DNA of 64,000 nucleotides, taken from assembly GCF_022664535.1 (NCBI RefSeq), contig NZ_JAKUJY010000009.1, positions 96,546-160,545 of the forward strand, given 5' to 3'. Under the pieces are notes generated by a model, which saw only the letters and a program-made list of their open reading frames with translations, was not told where the DNA came from and did not search any database. A program made the translations under genes and the position numbers. Positions 1 to 9,907 of this stretch are shown in pieces; within the stretch, counting starts at the first letter, position 1, and every line of letters starts with the position of its first letter. The stretch is from Sphingobium trunci. Its GTDB lineage: Bacteria > Pseudomonadota > Alphaproteobacteria > Sphingomonadales > Sphingomonadaceae.

Positions 1-577
1 CCTGGTCGCTGAGGAATATGCCGAGCAGCAAAAACAGTCCATTGGCCGCGATGAAGCCGACTGGCGCGCCCAGTTGCGGGAACATGCCGAAGCGCGCCCG
101 CCAGCCCGGAGGGGCGTTCTCCACCGCAAGCAACGCCGCGCCGCCCCATTCGCCGCCCAGGCCAAAGCCCTGACCAAAGCGCAGCACGCAGAGGATCAGC
201 GGCGCCCACCAGCCGATCATCTGATAGGTGGGCAGGAAGCCGATCGCCAGTGTGCAGCCGCCCATCAGCATCAGTGAGGCGACCAATGTCGCTTTGCGGC
301 CGATGCGGTCGCCATAATGGCCGAAAACCGCCGCGCCGACCGGCCGGGCAAAGAAGGCGAGGGCGAGACTGCCATAGGAGGCCATCAGCTGCGCCGTGGG
401 TGAGGAGGCCGGGAAGAAGAGCGAGGGGAAGATCAGGCTGGCGGCGGTCGCATAGATATAGAAATCGTAAAATTCGACCGCGGTGCCGATCAGGCTCGCC
501 GCCAGAACCCGTTTGTGGCGCAACATCGCGCCGATACCGCTTCCCTCCATCCCCTGCTCGCCCCCCGCCATGTTCAT
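1..577 (-). CDS. MHS-family MFS transporter, C-terminus outside the window
   Basis: N-terminal 192 residues of a major facilitator of the metabolite:H+ symporter type (ShiA/ProP/KgtP relatives), an inner-membrane importer of small organic acids or osmolytes. The reading shows the family hallmark FYDFYIYATAA in the first transmembrane helix, then the loop FGHYGDRIGRKATL between helices 2 and 3 and the stretch GFGLGGEWGGAALL. The gene continues beyond base 1. The ATG at 577 overlaps the stop of the upstream methyltransferase gene (ATGA), so the two are probably co-transcribed; an in-frame ATG at 571 is the alternative start. The substrate cannot be told from this part. Confidence 0.85.
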   Translation of the reverse strand, partial: MNMAGGEQGMEGSGIGAMLRHKRVLAASLIGTAVEFYDFYIYATAASLIFPSLFFPASSPTAQLMASYGSLALAFFARPVGAAVFGHYGDRIGRKATLVASLMLMGGCTLAIGFLPTYQMIGWWAPLILCVLRFGQGFGLGGEWGGAALLAVENAPPGWRARFGMFPQLGAPVGFIAANGLFLLLGIFLSDQ

Positions 578-1371
578 TTCGCCCGCTTCTGATTCAGCAA
601 TTCATAGGCCATCACCGCGCAGGCGACCGCCGCGTTCAGGCTGTCCGCCTTGCCCAGCATCGGCATCTTCACCAGCAGGTCGCATTCGGCTTCATAGCTC
701 TCGGGCAGACCCTGCGCCTCATTGCCGACCAGCAGGAAGCTGGGGTTTCGATAGCGCGGCTCCTGATAGTCGTGGGTCGCCTTGAGGCTGGTGCCGATCA
801 GTTCGCCTGGTCCCTGCCGCAGCCAGTGCATGAACTCGCCCCAGCGCGCCTGGGTGATGGATTGGGTGAAGAGCGCCCCCATGCTGGCGCGCACCGATTC
901 GACGGAAAAAGGATCGACGCAATCGTCGATCAGGATCAGCCCGCCCGCGCCCACGGCGTCGCCGGTGCGCAGGATGGTGCCCAGATTTCCCGGATCGCGC
1001 AGCGACTGGGCGACGATCCAGATGTCGGCCTTGCTCCGGTCGAGCTTCGCCAGGGGAGTCAACCGGTCGCGATAGACGCCTACCACCGCCTGCGGATTAT
1101 CCTTGCCGCTGATCTTGGAGAGAATGTCGGGCGTGGTTTCGATGATGTCGCCGCCTGCCGCCTCCATCGCCGCGATCAGGTCTGCGGCCAAGGGATGCGT
1201 CGACCCGGCATGGAACAGCATTTCCGGCAATACGCCTTCCTCGCGCGCCTCGGTGAGGATGCGCAGCCCTTCTGCCAGGAAGAGGCCTTCGGCCTTGCGG
1301 AACTTCTTTTCGCGCAGGGAACGGACGCGCTTCACCAGCGGGTTTGAAAATCCGGTGATTTCGCGTGCCAC
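574..1371 (-). CDS. TrmH/SpoU family RNA 2'-O-methyltransferase
   Basis: 265 residues, the usual length for a SPOUT-class rRNA or tRNA ribose methyltransferase. The three family motifs are visible: DPGNLGTILRTGDAVGA (about residue 140), LLVGNEAQGL, and MPMLGKADSLNAAVACAV near the C-terminus. The last two form the trefoil-knot SAM site. The N-terminal 100 residues (FSNPLVKRVRSLREKKFRK) match the SpoU substrate-binding domain found in RlmB-like enzymes. Which nucleotide is modified is not evident. The stop codon overlaps the start of the transporter gene downstream. Confidence 0.9.
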   Translation of the reverse strand: MAREITGFSNPLVKRVRSLREKKFRKAEGLFLAEGLRILTEAREEGVLPEMLFHAGSTHPLAADLIAAMEAAGGDIIETTPDILSKISGKDNPQAVVGVYRDRLTPLAKLDRSKADIWIVAQSLRDPGNLGTILRTGDAVGAGGLILIDDCVDPFSVESVRASMGALFTQSITQARWGEFMHWLRQGPGELIGTSLKATHDYQEPRYRNPSFLLVGNEAQGLPESYEAECDLLVKMPMLGKADSLNAAVACAVMAYELLNQKRAK

Positions 1372-1451
1372 GATCCTGTCTCAAACCTTTTGAATGTCCG
1401 CCGAAGCGGCTTCTCTATAGGGGGATCGCAAAAAAGGGTAGGGGGTCGGAG

Positions 1452-2453
<1,002 letters not shown>

Positions 2454-2561
2454 GGCACCTCAATTGGTGGCGCAGTCACTACTGCGTCCCGCGACTCTCT
2501 TTCTTATCCTCTGATAATCGCTCGGGGATATTTAACAAAGTTTTGGCAAAGGCATCATGCC

Positions 2562-2834
2562 TCATTCCTCGCCGAACTTGTCCTCGACCAGCGTGACCAG
2601 CTTGCCCAGCGAATCAACGGCTTCCGGGCCGGTGGCGCTGATCGTGATGGAATCCCCCATCGCTGCGCCCAGCATCATCAGGCCCATGATCGACGTCCCG
2701 GTGACTTCGCTGCCATCCTTGCGCACGGTGATCTGGGCGGGAAGGCCGCTGGCTAGGGTCACGAATTTGGCGCTCGCGCGAGCGTGCAGGCCGCGCCTGT
2801 TGCTGATCCTGACTTCCTGGCTGACTTCGCTCAT
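2562..2834 (-). CDS. HPr-family phosphocarrier protein (PTS-Ntr/regulatory type)
   Basis: 90 residues, full length for HPr. The phosphorylatable histidine is His17 in RRGLHARAS, and Ser48 in GTSIMGLM lies at the regulatory serine position that HprK modifies in other bacteria. The start ATG overlaps the stop of the EIIA gene upstream (ATGA), so the two proteins are translationally coupled. The neighbours EIIA, rapZ and hprK, with no sugar permease, point to a regulatory PEP-dependent relay. The Enzyme I partner is probably the PtsP encoded at 25218-27494. Confidence 0.93.
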   Translation of the reverse strand: MSEVSQEVRISNRRGLHARASAKFVTLASGLPAQITVRKDGSEVTGTSIMGLMMLGAAMGDSITISATGPEAVDSLGKLVTLVEDKFGEE

Positions 2835-3235
2835 GTAGTGCTACCCAACAGTTCCGACGCAACGCTGATATATTTCTGCCCCGCTTCCCGCGCCGCGGCA
2901 ACGGCCTGCCGCACGTCCATGACCTTGCGCGCGCTTTCCAGGCGGATCAGCATGGGCAGGTTGATGCCCGCGATCACTTCGATCTCGCCGGCCTTCAGCA
3001 GCGAAATGGCAAGGTTGGACGGGGTGCCGCCGAACAGATCGGTCAGCAGGATCACGCCGGACCCGTCATTGACGCGCTCGACCGCACCGGCAATGTCGGC
3101 ACGGCGCATCTCCATATCATCCTCCGGGCCAATGCAGATGGTCTCGATCTGCTGCTGCGGACCGACGACATGCTCCATCGCGACGACGAATTCCGTCGCC
3201 AGCGCCCCGTGGGTGACGAGTACCAGTCCTATCAT
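2831..3235 (-). CDS. Mannose-type PTS EIIA component
   Basis: 134 residues, starting MIGLVLVTHG at the ATG at 3235; His9 in VTHG is the expected phosphorylation site. The stretch LLTDLFGGTPSNLA is typical of EIIA-Man (ManX-like) domains. No EIIB, EIIC or EIID gene is present nearby, so this is an orphan regulatory EIIA of the kind found beside hprK in alphaproteobacteria. It lies between rapZ (25-base gap) and HPr (4-base overlap). An open frame extends upstream of the chosen start, but that part overlaps rapZ out of frame and lacks family similarity. Confidence 0.9.
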   Translation of the reverse strand: MIGLVLVTHGALATEFVVAMEHVVGPQQQIETICIGPEDDMEMRRADIAGAVERVNDGSGVILLTDLFGGTPSNLAISLLKAGEIEVIAGINLPMLIRLESARKVMDVRQAVAAAREAGQKYISVASELLGSTT

Positions 3236-3260
3236 CTTGCTTGCGTGGCCCACCTGTTTT

Positions 3261-4199
3261 TCATGATATTGCTTTCGGGCCTCCCGGTCTGCGCTTCTCC
3301 AGGGCATCCTGGGGCGCTGATTCCATATTGCGGTGCGAGACCGTGGGCGAAAAGCCCGCGTCTTGCAAGTATCTCGCGACACGTTCGGCGACATGGACCG
3401 AACGGTGCCGCCCGCCGGTGCAGCCGAACGCGACGGTAATATAGCTTTTTCCGCCTTCCGCATAACGGGGCAGCAGCAGCGCCAGCAGTTGCTCGATCCG
3501 TTGCAACGCCTCCTCGTAGGCGGGATCGTCCATGATATAGGCAGCGACATCGGGATCGAGCCCGGTCTTGGGCCGCAGCGCCTCCTCCCAATGCGGATTG
3601 CGCAGGAAGCGCATGTCGAACATCAGATCGGCGTTGAGCGGAACCCCGCGCGAGTAACCGAAGGACAGGATGGTCAGGACCGGGTCGGAAAACCCCTCCC
3701 GCGCGAAGCGGTTGCGGATTTCCTGCTGCAACGCATTGCTGCTGAGACTGCTGGTGTCGATCACCTGGCTGGCCCAGCGGCGCAGCGGCTCGATCAGTTC
3801 GCGCTCGCGGGCGATGCCATCGGCGGCGGGGCGGTCGGCGGCCAGCGGGTGGCGGCGGCGTGTCTCGGCAAAGCGGCGTTCCAGCTCCGCGCCCGAACAG
3901 TCCAGGAACAGTGTCTCGACATCATGGCCATAGCGGGTCCGCAGCGCCTTGATGCGCTGGACGATGGCCCCTGCGTCGAAACCGCGCGTTCGCGCATCGA
4001 TGCCGAGCGCCAGCGGACGGTCGTCCCCTTCGTCATGGCCGTGCGGAAGCGGAGTGCCCAGCAGCCGATCGAGCAGCACCAGCGGCAGATTGTCCACCAC
4101 CTCCCAGCCCATATCCTCCAACGTCTTGAGCGCGGTGGTCTTGCCAGCGCCCGACAGGCCGGAAACGAGCAGGATGGTCTTCGGCGAATCGGGGTTCAC
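3261..4199 (-). CDS. rapZ: RNase adapter protein RapZ
   Basis: 312 residues (family about 285-310). The N-terminal P-loop GLSGAGKT is at residues 14-21, followed by DMGWEVVDNLP. The C-terminal domain carries the conserved FGCTGGRHRSVHVAERVA. In enterobacteria RapZ binds small RNAs and guides RNase E to control amino-sugar synthesis. In alphaproteobacteria the orthologue lies between hprK and PTS genes, as here, and its targets are less well known. The start overlaps the hprK stop by four bases. Confidence 0.93.
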   Translation of the reverse strand: MNPDSPKTILLVSGLSGAGKTTALKTLEDMGWEVVDNLPLVLLDRLLGTPLPHGHDEGDDRPLALGIDARTRGFDAGAIVQRIKALRTRYGHDVETLFLDCSGAELERRFAETRRRHPLAADRPAADGIARERELIEPLRRWASQVIDTSSLSSNALQQEIRNRFAREGFSDPVLTILSFGYSRGVPLNADLMFDMRFLRNPHWEEALRPKTGLDPDVAAYIMDDPAYEEALQRIEQLLALLLPRYAEGGKSYITVAFGCTGGRHRSVHVAERVARYLQDAGFSPTVSHRNMESAPQDALEKRRPGGPKAIS

Positions 4200-4645
4200 G
4201 ACGGCCCCATGCTCTTGAGGCCCATATTCCTGACCGCCAGTTCGACCTTGATCGGCGCGGAAGCCTCGAACGGCGCGAGCCGGACCACCGGCACATCGAT
4301 CCCGGCAATCGCCCGCATCGCGGTATCCAGCGGCATGCGCTCGACGGCATCGCTGAGGTCGACGGCCAGCGCGACCGGCGCATTGTCGGCATGGGGGACG
4401 TCGATCAGGCCCAGGCCGCGCACTTCCATCATGCCGACGATCCTGTCCGGCGCGCGCGCAAACAGGCGGCCTTCAATCTCCAGCACGCGGGTGTAATCGT
4501 CGCTCACCAGCACGGCGCCACGGTCGATCAGCCGCAGCGCCAGGTCGGACTTGCCCATGCCGCTCGCGCCGCAAAGCAGCACGGCGCGGCCGTCGATCGC
4601 CACGCTCGTCGCATGCAGGGTTTCGGAAGAGGGTGTCGACGCCAT
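4196..4645 (-). CDS. hprK: HPr kinase/phosphorylase, short alphaproteobacterial form
   Basis: 149 residues, about half the length of Firmicutes HprK. The N-terminal domain is missing and only the catalytic core remains: P-loop GASGMGKSD (residues 26-34), LVSDDYTRV and the signature RIVGMMEVRGLGLIDV. The short form is usual in alphaproteobacteria and is not a truncation specific to this strain. It is predicted to phosphorylate Ser48 of the HPr encoded downstream and to remove the phosphate. Upstream lies chvG with a gap of about 110 bases, downstream rapZ with an overlap. Confidence 0.92.
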   Translation of the reverse strand: MASTPSSETLHATSVAIDGRAVLLCGASGMGKSDLALRLIDRGAVLVSDDYTRVLEIEGRLFARAPDRIVGMMEVRGLGLIDVPHADNAPVALAVDLSDAVERMPLDTAMRAIAGIDVPVVRLAPFEASAPIKVELAVRNMGLKSMGPS

Positions 4646-4754
4646 ATCGCCTTATCGCTTTGCCGCCATATTAGCTCTTGTTGGCGCTGGAGAAAATCGA
4701 ATTGAGAGGGAAGAGTCCCAATTCAGAGCACCGTGCGCGAAGGGACGGCAAGCA

Positions 4755-6308
4755 TCATTCTGACACCATGCCCGGGTCCCGTTCCACCGCCATCGGCAGG
4801 CGCAGGATGAAGCAGGCGCCGCGCTGCGCATTTTCCCGGTCGGCGATGCTGATCTTGCCCTGATGGCCCTCCACGATGGAGCGCGCGATGGCGAGGCCCA
4901 GGCCCGAATGTTTGCCGAACGCTTCATTTTCCGGGCGGACGCTGTGGAAACGGCGGAAGACATGCTCGCGTTCGGCCCGAGGGACGCCCGGCCCCTCGTC
5001 CTCGACGCTGACCATGACTTCATTATGGGCGACGGTGGCGACGATCTGGACCAGCCCGCCATCGGGGGAGAAGGACACCGCATTGTCGATAAGGTTGTCG
5101 AGCACCCGGATGATCCGCTGTTCCTCGCCCAGAACCACCGCGACATTCTTGCGCGGCCGGGCGAAGGCCAGCCGCACGCCGCGCGGCACGCCCCGCGCCT
5201 CGCGGGCGACGACCATCTTCTCGATCAGCAGGCCGAGGTCGATCGGCTCGAAGCGGGTGCGGGAAAGCTGGGCGTCGATGCGAGAGGCTTCCGCGATGTC
5301 GGTCACCAGCCGGTCGAGCCGCCGCACATCATCCTGCGCGATCGCCATGAGCTGGGCGCGAAGCTCCGGTTTGTCGACGCGGTCAAGCGCATCGAGCGCG
5401 GACCGGAGCGAGGCGATGGGGTTTTTGAGTTCATGGCTGACATCGGCGGCGAAGGCGTCGGTGGCGTCGATCCGCTGGCGAAGCGCATGGCTCATGTCGG
5501 ACAGGGCGCGGGCCAGCATGCCGATTTCATCGCGCCTGTCGGGCAGGCGCGGCACGGTGACTTCGCGGGCCCGGCCGAGGCGCACACGGACCGCCGCGCG
5601 GGCGAGGCGCTGGAGCGGCCGAACGATGGTACGCGCGAGGAACAGCGACAGCAGCACCGAGGCCAGTACCGCCGCCGCGAGCACCATGCCCAGGCGGAAC
5701 CGCTCGGCCCGGACGGTGCGGGTGATGTCGCGGGCATTTTCCGTGGCGAGCAGGCTGGTCCCGTCCTTCAGGCCCACGGCGGCGGAGATCATGAAGGTGC
5801 GATCGGGCGCATAGCGATTGAGCGCCTGCGTCTGTCCGGTCTTGCGGACCATGACGAGTTCCGGCCAGGCCTGCGCCCGGTCGATCGCCGGCTCCTCGAA
5901 ATTGGGCGGCCGGTCGGCGGAAACGATACGGTCGATCGCCTTGTCGAGGAAGCGGGCGACATGGCGTTGCCATTCTTCCTCCTCCGGCAGACGCAGGCGA
6001 TAGCGCGGCGCGTTCATTGTGAAGCTGTCCGCGATGAGGCGCCCGTCGGCATCATAGCGGCGGACCCGGTCTTCGGTCTGTCGCGCATAGGCGGCGATCA
6101 GGTCATTCTGCCGATCCGCCGGGGCGTTTTCCAGGGCGATGGCAAGCAGCTTCAGTTCGCGCGCCGACTGGTAGAGCCGATCGTCGACGATGCGGGTGCG
6201 ATAGCTGTCGAGATAGAAGAAGCCGCCCGCCAGCAGCGCCAGCGCGAACACATTTACCGCCAGGATGCGCGGGGTCAGGCTGATCCGGCCGGACCAGTTC
6301 CTCCCCAT
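4755..6308 (-). CDS. chvG: Sensor histidine kinase ChvG
   Basis: 517 residues from the ATG at 6308 (MGRNWSGR). An earlier in-frame extension is rejected because it lies inside chvI. The layout is a short cytoplasmic tail, a transmembrane helix (about 16-36), a periplasmic sensor region, a second helix near 220-245, HAMP, then the kinase. Kinase motifs are DVSHELKNPIASL (H box), LDNLIDNAVSFSP (N box), VEDEGPGVP and GLGLAIARSIVEGHQG. With ChvI it forms the acid/envelope-stress two-component system of alphaproteobacteria. It begins 8 bases after the chvI stop, so the two form an operon. Confidence 0.93.
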   Translation of the reverse strand: MGRNWSGRISLTPRILAVNVFALALLAGGFFYLDSYRTRIVDDRLYQSARELKLLAIALENAPADRQNDLIAAYARQTEDRVRRYDADGRLIADSFTMNAPRYRLRLPEEEEWQRHVARFLDKAIDRIVSADRPPNFEEPAIDRAQAWPELVMVRKTGQTQALNRYAPDRTFMISAAVGLKDGTSLLATENARDITRTVRAERFRLGMVLAAAVLASVLLSLFLARTIVRPLQRLARAAVRVRLGRAREVTVPRLPDRRDEIGMLARALSDMSHALRQRIDATDAFAADVSHELKNPIASLRSALDALDRVDKPELRAQLMAIAQDDVRRLDRLVTDIAEASRIDAQLSRTRFEPIDLGLLIEKMVVAREARGVPRGVRLAFARPRKNVAVVLGEEQRIIRVLDNLIDNAVSFSPDGGLVQIVATVAHNEVMVSVEDEGPGVPRAEREHVFRRFHSVRPENEAFGKHSGLGLAIARSIVEGHQGKISIADRENAQRGACFILRLPMAVERDPGMVSE

Positions 6309-6315
6309 GCTCCCG

Positions 6316-7023
6316 TCAGACCTCTTCGGAGAAACGGTATCCGGCGCCATAGAGTGTATCGATCGCGTTGAATTCGGAGTCGACTTCGCGGAACTTGCGG
6401 CGAAGGCGCTTGATGTGGCTGTCGATGGTGCGGTCGTCGACATAGACGTCATCCTGATAGGCGGCATCCATCAACTGGTTGCGGTTCTTGACCACGCCGG
6501 GGCGGGTGGCGAGCGTTTCCAGAATCAGGAATTCGGTCACCGTCAGCGTGACGTCGCGGCCATTCCATTTCACCCGGTGGCGCGCAGGGTCCATTTCCAG
6601 GCGGCCGCGGACGATCGGTTCGGCAACCGGCTCATCGGGCAGGCTGTCGGTGCGGCTGAACTCGGCGCGGCGCAGGATGGCCCGGATGCGCGCGATCAGC
6701 AGCCGCTGGGAAAAGGGCTTCGAGATATAGTCGTCCGCGCCCATGGCGAGACCCAGCGCCTCGTCCAGTTCATCCGCCTTGGAGGTCAGGAAGATGACGG
6801 GCATCTGGCTTTTCTCACGCAGCCGCCGCAACAGTTCCAGCCCGTCCATTTGCGGCATCTTGATGTCGAATACCGCCAGATCGGCGGGATTTTCGACCAA
6901 TGCCTTCAGCGCGGCCTCCGGGTCGGAATAGAGGCGCGTCAGGAATCCCTCAGTCTGCAACGCGATGGATACAGAGGTCAGGATATTCTTGTCGTCGTCC
7001 ACCAGAGCGATGGTTGCGGTCAT
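6316..7023 (-). CDS. chvI: Response regulator ChvI
   Basis: 235 residues from the ATG at 7023 ([15 protein letters not shown]); a TTG 12 bases upstream is in frame but unlikely. The receiver domain occupies residues about 1-120, with the acidic pocket DDD and the phospho-acceptor in [12 protein letters not shown]. The C-terminal winged helix is of the OmpR/PhoB type, with [16 protein letters not shown] and the ending [12 protein letters not shown]. It is the partner of ChvG downstream. It is divergent from pckA; the placing of pckA beside chvI is recurrent in alphaproteobacteria and suggests joint control. Confidence 0.94.
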   Translation of the reverse strand: MTATIALVDDDKNILTSVSIALQTEGFLTRLYSDPEAALKALVENPADLAVFDIKMPQMDGLELLRRLREKSQMPVIFLTSKADELDEALGLAMGADDYISKPFSQRLLIARIRAILRRAEFSRTDSLPDEPVAEPIVRGRLEMDPARHRVKWNGRDVTLTVTEFLILETLATRPGVVKNRNQLMDAAYQDDVYVDDRTIDSHIKRLRRKFREVDSEFNAIDTLYGAGYRFSEEV

Positions 7024-7353
7024 GCCTTGTCCCAAAATCGTCCGGCCAGAAGCCTCTGCCAGAACCGTCCGTCAGCCAAATGCGGCCTGTGAGACCCAAG
7101 CGTTAGACGATGCCGCCTGCCGTCGCAAGGAAGGCTGAATGAGGCGGGTTATGCGGTGTAGCCGTGGGAATTCGGGATAAATGCAGCCATGGGGCCGTTT
7201 GCCGGGATTTGACGCATCATCAGCAAACGCTTATTGCCCTTGTGTCTGCAGCAAACGGCGGCACGCGGCTTGAAGCCCGCGGCGCCCAGAGGCGGACCGG
7301 CCGTAAACATGATAAGATGGCGGCCGGACATAATGATATTCAGGAGCAAAGGC
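7024..7353. promoter_or_regulatory. Divergent chvI/pckA intergenic region
   Basis: 330 bases without a supported gene between the chvI start (minus) and pckA (plus). It must hold both promoters. The pckA ribosome-binding site AGGAG is at 7342-7346. No convincing -35/-10 pair or clear ChvI operator could be picked by eye. Confidence 0.5.
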
Positions 7354-8949
7354 GTGCAGGCCAAATCCTCTTTCACCCTGGATCAGCAGGGCATTTCTAC
7401 TCAGGCTGTTCAATATTGGAATCTGGGCACCGCGCCCCTGGTCGAAGCCGCGCTCGCCAATGGCGAAGGCATTTTGGCGAAGGACGGCCCGCTGGTTGTC
7501 AAGACCGGCAAGCATACCGGCCGCAGCGCCAGCGACAAGTTCATCGTCAAGGATGCGGAAACCGAATCCACCGTCTGGTGGGGCAAGACCAACGTGCCCA
7601 TGACGCCCGAACATTTCGCGGCGCTCAAGGCGGACTTCTTCGCCGCGCTGGGGCAGAAGGACAAGCTCTACGTCGCCGACCTGTTCGGCGGCTCGCAGCC
7701 GGAGCATCGCGTGAAGGTGCGCGTGATCAACGAACTGGCCTGGCACAATCTCTTCATCCGTACCCTGCTGGTCCGCCCGGCGGCCGAGGAACTGCCGGAC
7801 TTCGCGCCGGAATATACCATCATCGACCTGCCGACCTTCAAGGCCGATCCGGCCCGCCACGGCAGCCGCAGCGAGACGGTGATCGCGGTCAACTTCACCG
7901 AAAAGCTGATTCTGATCGGCGGCACCCGCTATGCCGGCGAGATGAAGAAGTCGGTCTTCGGCATCCTCAACTATCTGCTGCCGACGCATGGCGTGATGCC
8001 GATGCACTGCTCCGCCAATATCGGCCCTAACGGCGACACCGCCGTCTTCTTCGGCCTGTCGGGCACTGGCAAGACCACTTTGTCGGCCGACGCCAGCCGC
8101 ACGCTGATCGGCGATGACGAGCATGGCTGGTCGGATACCGCCGTCTTCAATTTCGAGGGCGGCTGCTATGCCAAGATGATCAACCTGTCGGCCGAGGCCG
8201 AGCCGGAGATATTCGCCACCACCAAGCGCTTCGGCACGGTGCTGGAAAATGTCGTGATCGACGAGGAAACCCGTGAGATCGACCTGGACGACAACAGCCT
8301 GGCCGAGAACAGTCGCGGCTCCTACCCGATCGATTTCATCCCGAACGCGTCGGAAAAGAATCTGGGGCCGGTGCCCAAGAACATCATCTTCCTGACAGCG
8401 GATGCCTATGGCGTGCTGCCGCCGATCGCGCGACTGACGCCGGACCAGGCCATGTATCACTTCCTGTCGGGCTATACGGCGCGCGTCGCGGGCACCGAGA
8501 TCGGCGTGACGGAGCCTTCGGCGACCTTCTCGACCTGCTTTGGCGCGCCCTTCATGCCGCGTCACCCATCGGTCTACGGCAATCTGCTGAAGGAGCGGAT
8601 CAACAAGGGCGGCGTGACCTGCTGGCTGGTCAACACCGGCTGGACCGGCGGCAAATATGGCGTCGGCAATCGCATGCCGATCAAGGTCACGCGCGCGCTG
8701 CTCAATGCCGCGCTCGACGGCAGCCTCAACAATGTCGAATTCCGCGTCGACCCCAATTTCGGCTTCCAGGTGCCGGTCGCGGTGCCGGGCGTGGATTCGA
8801 CCATTCTCGATCCGCGGGCGACCTGGGCCGACAAGGCTGCCTATGACGATACCGCCGCCGGTCTGGTGAAGCAGTTCGTCGACAATTTCGCCCAATTTGT
8901 GGATCATGTCGATGAATCGGTGCGCGACGCGGCACTGACGGCTGCCTGA
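7354..8949 (+). CDS. pckA: Phosphoenolpyruvate carboxykinase (ATP)
   Basis: 531 residues from a GTG at 7354, chosen because AGGAG lies 7 bases upstream and the length then matches the family (about 530-540); an in-frame ATG at 7333 is the alternative. It converts oxaloacetate and ATP to PEP, CO2 and ADP, the entry step of gluconeogenesis. The kinase-1a loop [11 protein letters not shown], the metal-binding LIGDDEHGW and the substrate motif [16 protein letters not shown] are all present. A hairpin terminator follows the gene. PEP made here is also the donor for the PtsP-HPr relay encoded in this window. Confidence 0.95.
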   Translation: MQAKSSFTLDQQGISTQAVQYWNLGTAPLVEAALANGEGILAKDGPLVVKTGKHTGRSASDKFIVKDAETESTVWWGKTNVPMTPEHFAALKADFFAALGQKDKLYVADLFGGSQPEHRVKVRVINELAWHNLFIRTLLVRPAAEELPDFAPEYTIIDLPTFKADPARHGSRSETVIAVNFTEKLILIGGTRYAGEMKKSVFGILNYLLPTHGVMPMHCSANIGPNGDTAVFFGLSGTGKTTLSADASRTLIGDDEHGWSDTAVFNFEGGCYAKMINLSAEAEPEIFATTKRFGTVLENVVIDEETREIDLDDNSLAENSRGSYPIDFIPNASEKNLGPVPKNIIFLTADAYGVLPPIARLTPDQAMYHFLSGYTARVAGTEIGVTEPSATFSTCFGAPFMPRHPSVYGNLLKERINKGGVTCWLVNTGWTGGKYGVGNRMPIKVTRALLNAALDGSLNNVEFRVDPNFGFQVPVAVPGVDSTILDPRATWADKAAYDDTAAGLVKQFVDNFAQFVDHVDESVRDAALTAA

Positions 8950-8976
8950 CGGCAAGATCATTTCGGTCGGGATCGG

Positions 8977-9013
8977 GAGGCCGGGGGCATGTTTCCCCGG
9001 CCTCTTTTTCTTT
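8977..9013 (+). terminator. Rho-independent terminator of pckA
   Basis: A perfect 10-bp stem (GAGGCCGGGG at 8977-8986, CCCCGGCCTC at 8995-9004) with an 8-base loop is followed by a T-rich run to 9013. Confidence 0.88.
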
Positions 9014-9066
9014 CGGCCGGCGTGACAGGATGCTATGCTGGGGTAAATTTCAGCGGGATCCGTGTC

Positions 9067-9384
9067 ATGGCTATGTTTGACGATATTCTGGGCAATATGG
9101 GTGGTCTGGAGGCGGTTGCGGCGAAGATCGGCCTTCAGCCCGACCAGATGCAAGCATTGATGAGTGAAATCGGCGGCAAGATCGCATCGGGCGAGACGGA
9201 TGTCGCGGCCTTGGCGACGACGGCGGCCGAACATGGCGTGTCGGCCGACAAATTGCAGGAGCTTTTTGCGCATTTTGGTGGACCCGAAGCAATCCTGTCG
9301 AAGATTGGTGGGCTGTTCGATCGCGATGGCGACGGTAATCCGCTCAATGAATTGGGCAGTCTGGCCAAGGGTCTGTTCGGTTAG
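9067..9384 (+). CDS. Small DUF937/YidB-like protein with an EF-hand-like loop
   Basis: 105 residues from the ATG at 9067 (MAMFDDILGNM). It has no signal peptide. The middle is helical, and two similar segments (GGLEAVAAKIGL at about residue 15 and GGPEAILSKIGGL at about 76) suggest an internal duplication. It ends with DRDGDGNPLNELG, a run of acidic residues spaced like a calcium-binding loop but without glutamate at position 12. The layout resembles DUF937-type proteins, which often end with such a loop. Its function is unknown. It stands alone, after the pckA terminator. Confidence 0.7.
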   Translation: MAMFDDILGNMGGLEAVAAKIGLQPDQMQALMSEIGGKIASGETDVAALATTAAEHGVSADKLQELFAHFGGPEAILSKIGGLFDRDGDGNPLNELGSLAKGLFG

Positions 9385-9907
9385 GCATCGCTTATCGCGT
9401 TTGAACAACGGCTTTTGCTTACCTGTTGTTGATCGGTCCTTTATACCGATCTTGGGGTATGTCTTTCGTTGGGTAATTGATTATGGCGCTGTTGCGGGAT
9501 CGAGCCTATGGGTGCTCGGGGGCAAGGGGACATCGCCATGGTCGGGAACATGCTGCGGAATGGAGCGGTCGTTGCAGCCTTGTGGGGCGGCAACGTGCAG
9601 GCGCAGGAGCATTTTTTGAGGATGGAAGGATTGCGGGAGGGGCCATGCCCGCATGGCAGCGCCCTGGCGGTGGCGCGTCTCGCTGACCTGCCCTGTTGTG
9701 TCCCGGCCCGGCGTGCTGCGCGCATTTGCCCGCGGGCTTGAACGGGACGGCTGATCGTCAGCTTTCGCACAGACAAGTTTTTTTCGCCTTGCCTTCGCGC
9801 GTCCCAAGGGGCATTCGCGCTGCATGCTTATTGCGAAGCCCACGCAACTGACGTTCGTTGGAGCGCCGGTCGTCCTGGATTTGGCAGGGGAAAAGGTTTT
9901 GAACGAC
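9385..9907. other. Non-coding gap before the ferredoxin reductase gene
   Basis: About 520 bases with no coding frame that I trust. A T-run near 9777-9783 and a purine-rich stretch at 9886-9896 precede the next gene, whose promoter should be here. Confidence 0.4.

Noticed and set aside
7231..9408. 725-codon open frame on the minus strand
   Set aside because: It is antisense to pckA and the small DUF937-like gene; a codon-bias artefact.
9508..9741. Possible 77-residue gene in the gap before fpr
   Set aside because: It has a Cys/Arg-rich translation with no ordered pattern, no ribosome-binding site, and a competing antisense frame of equal quality.
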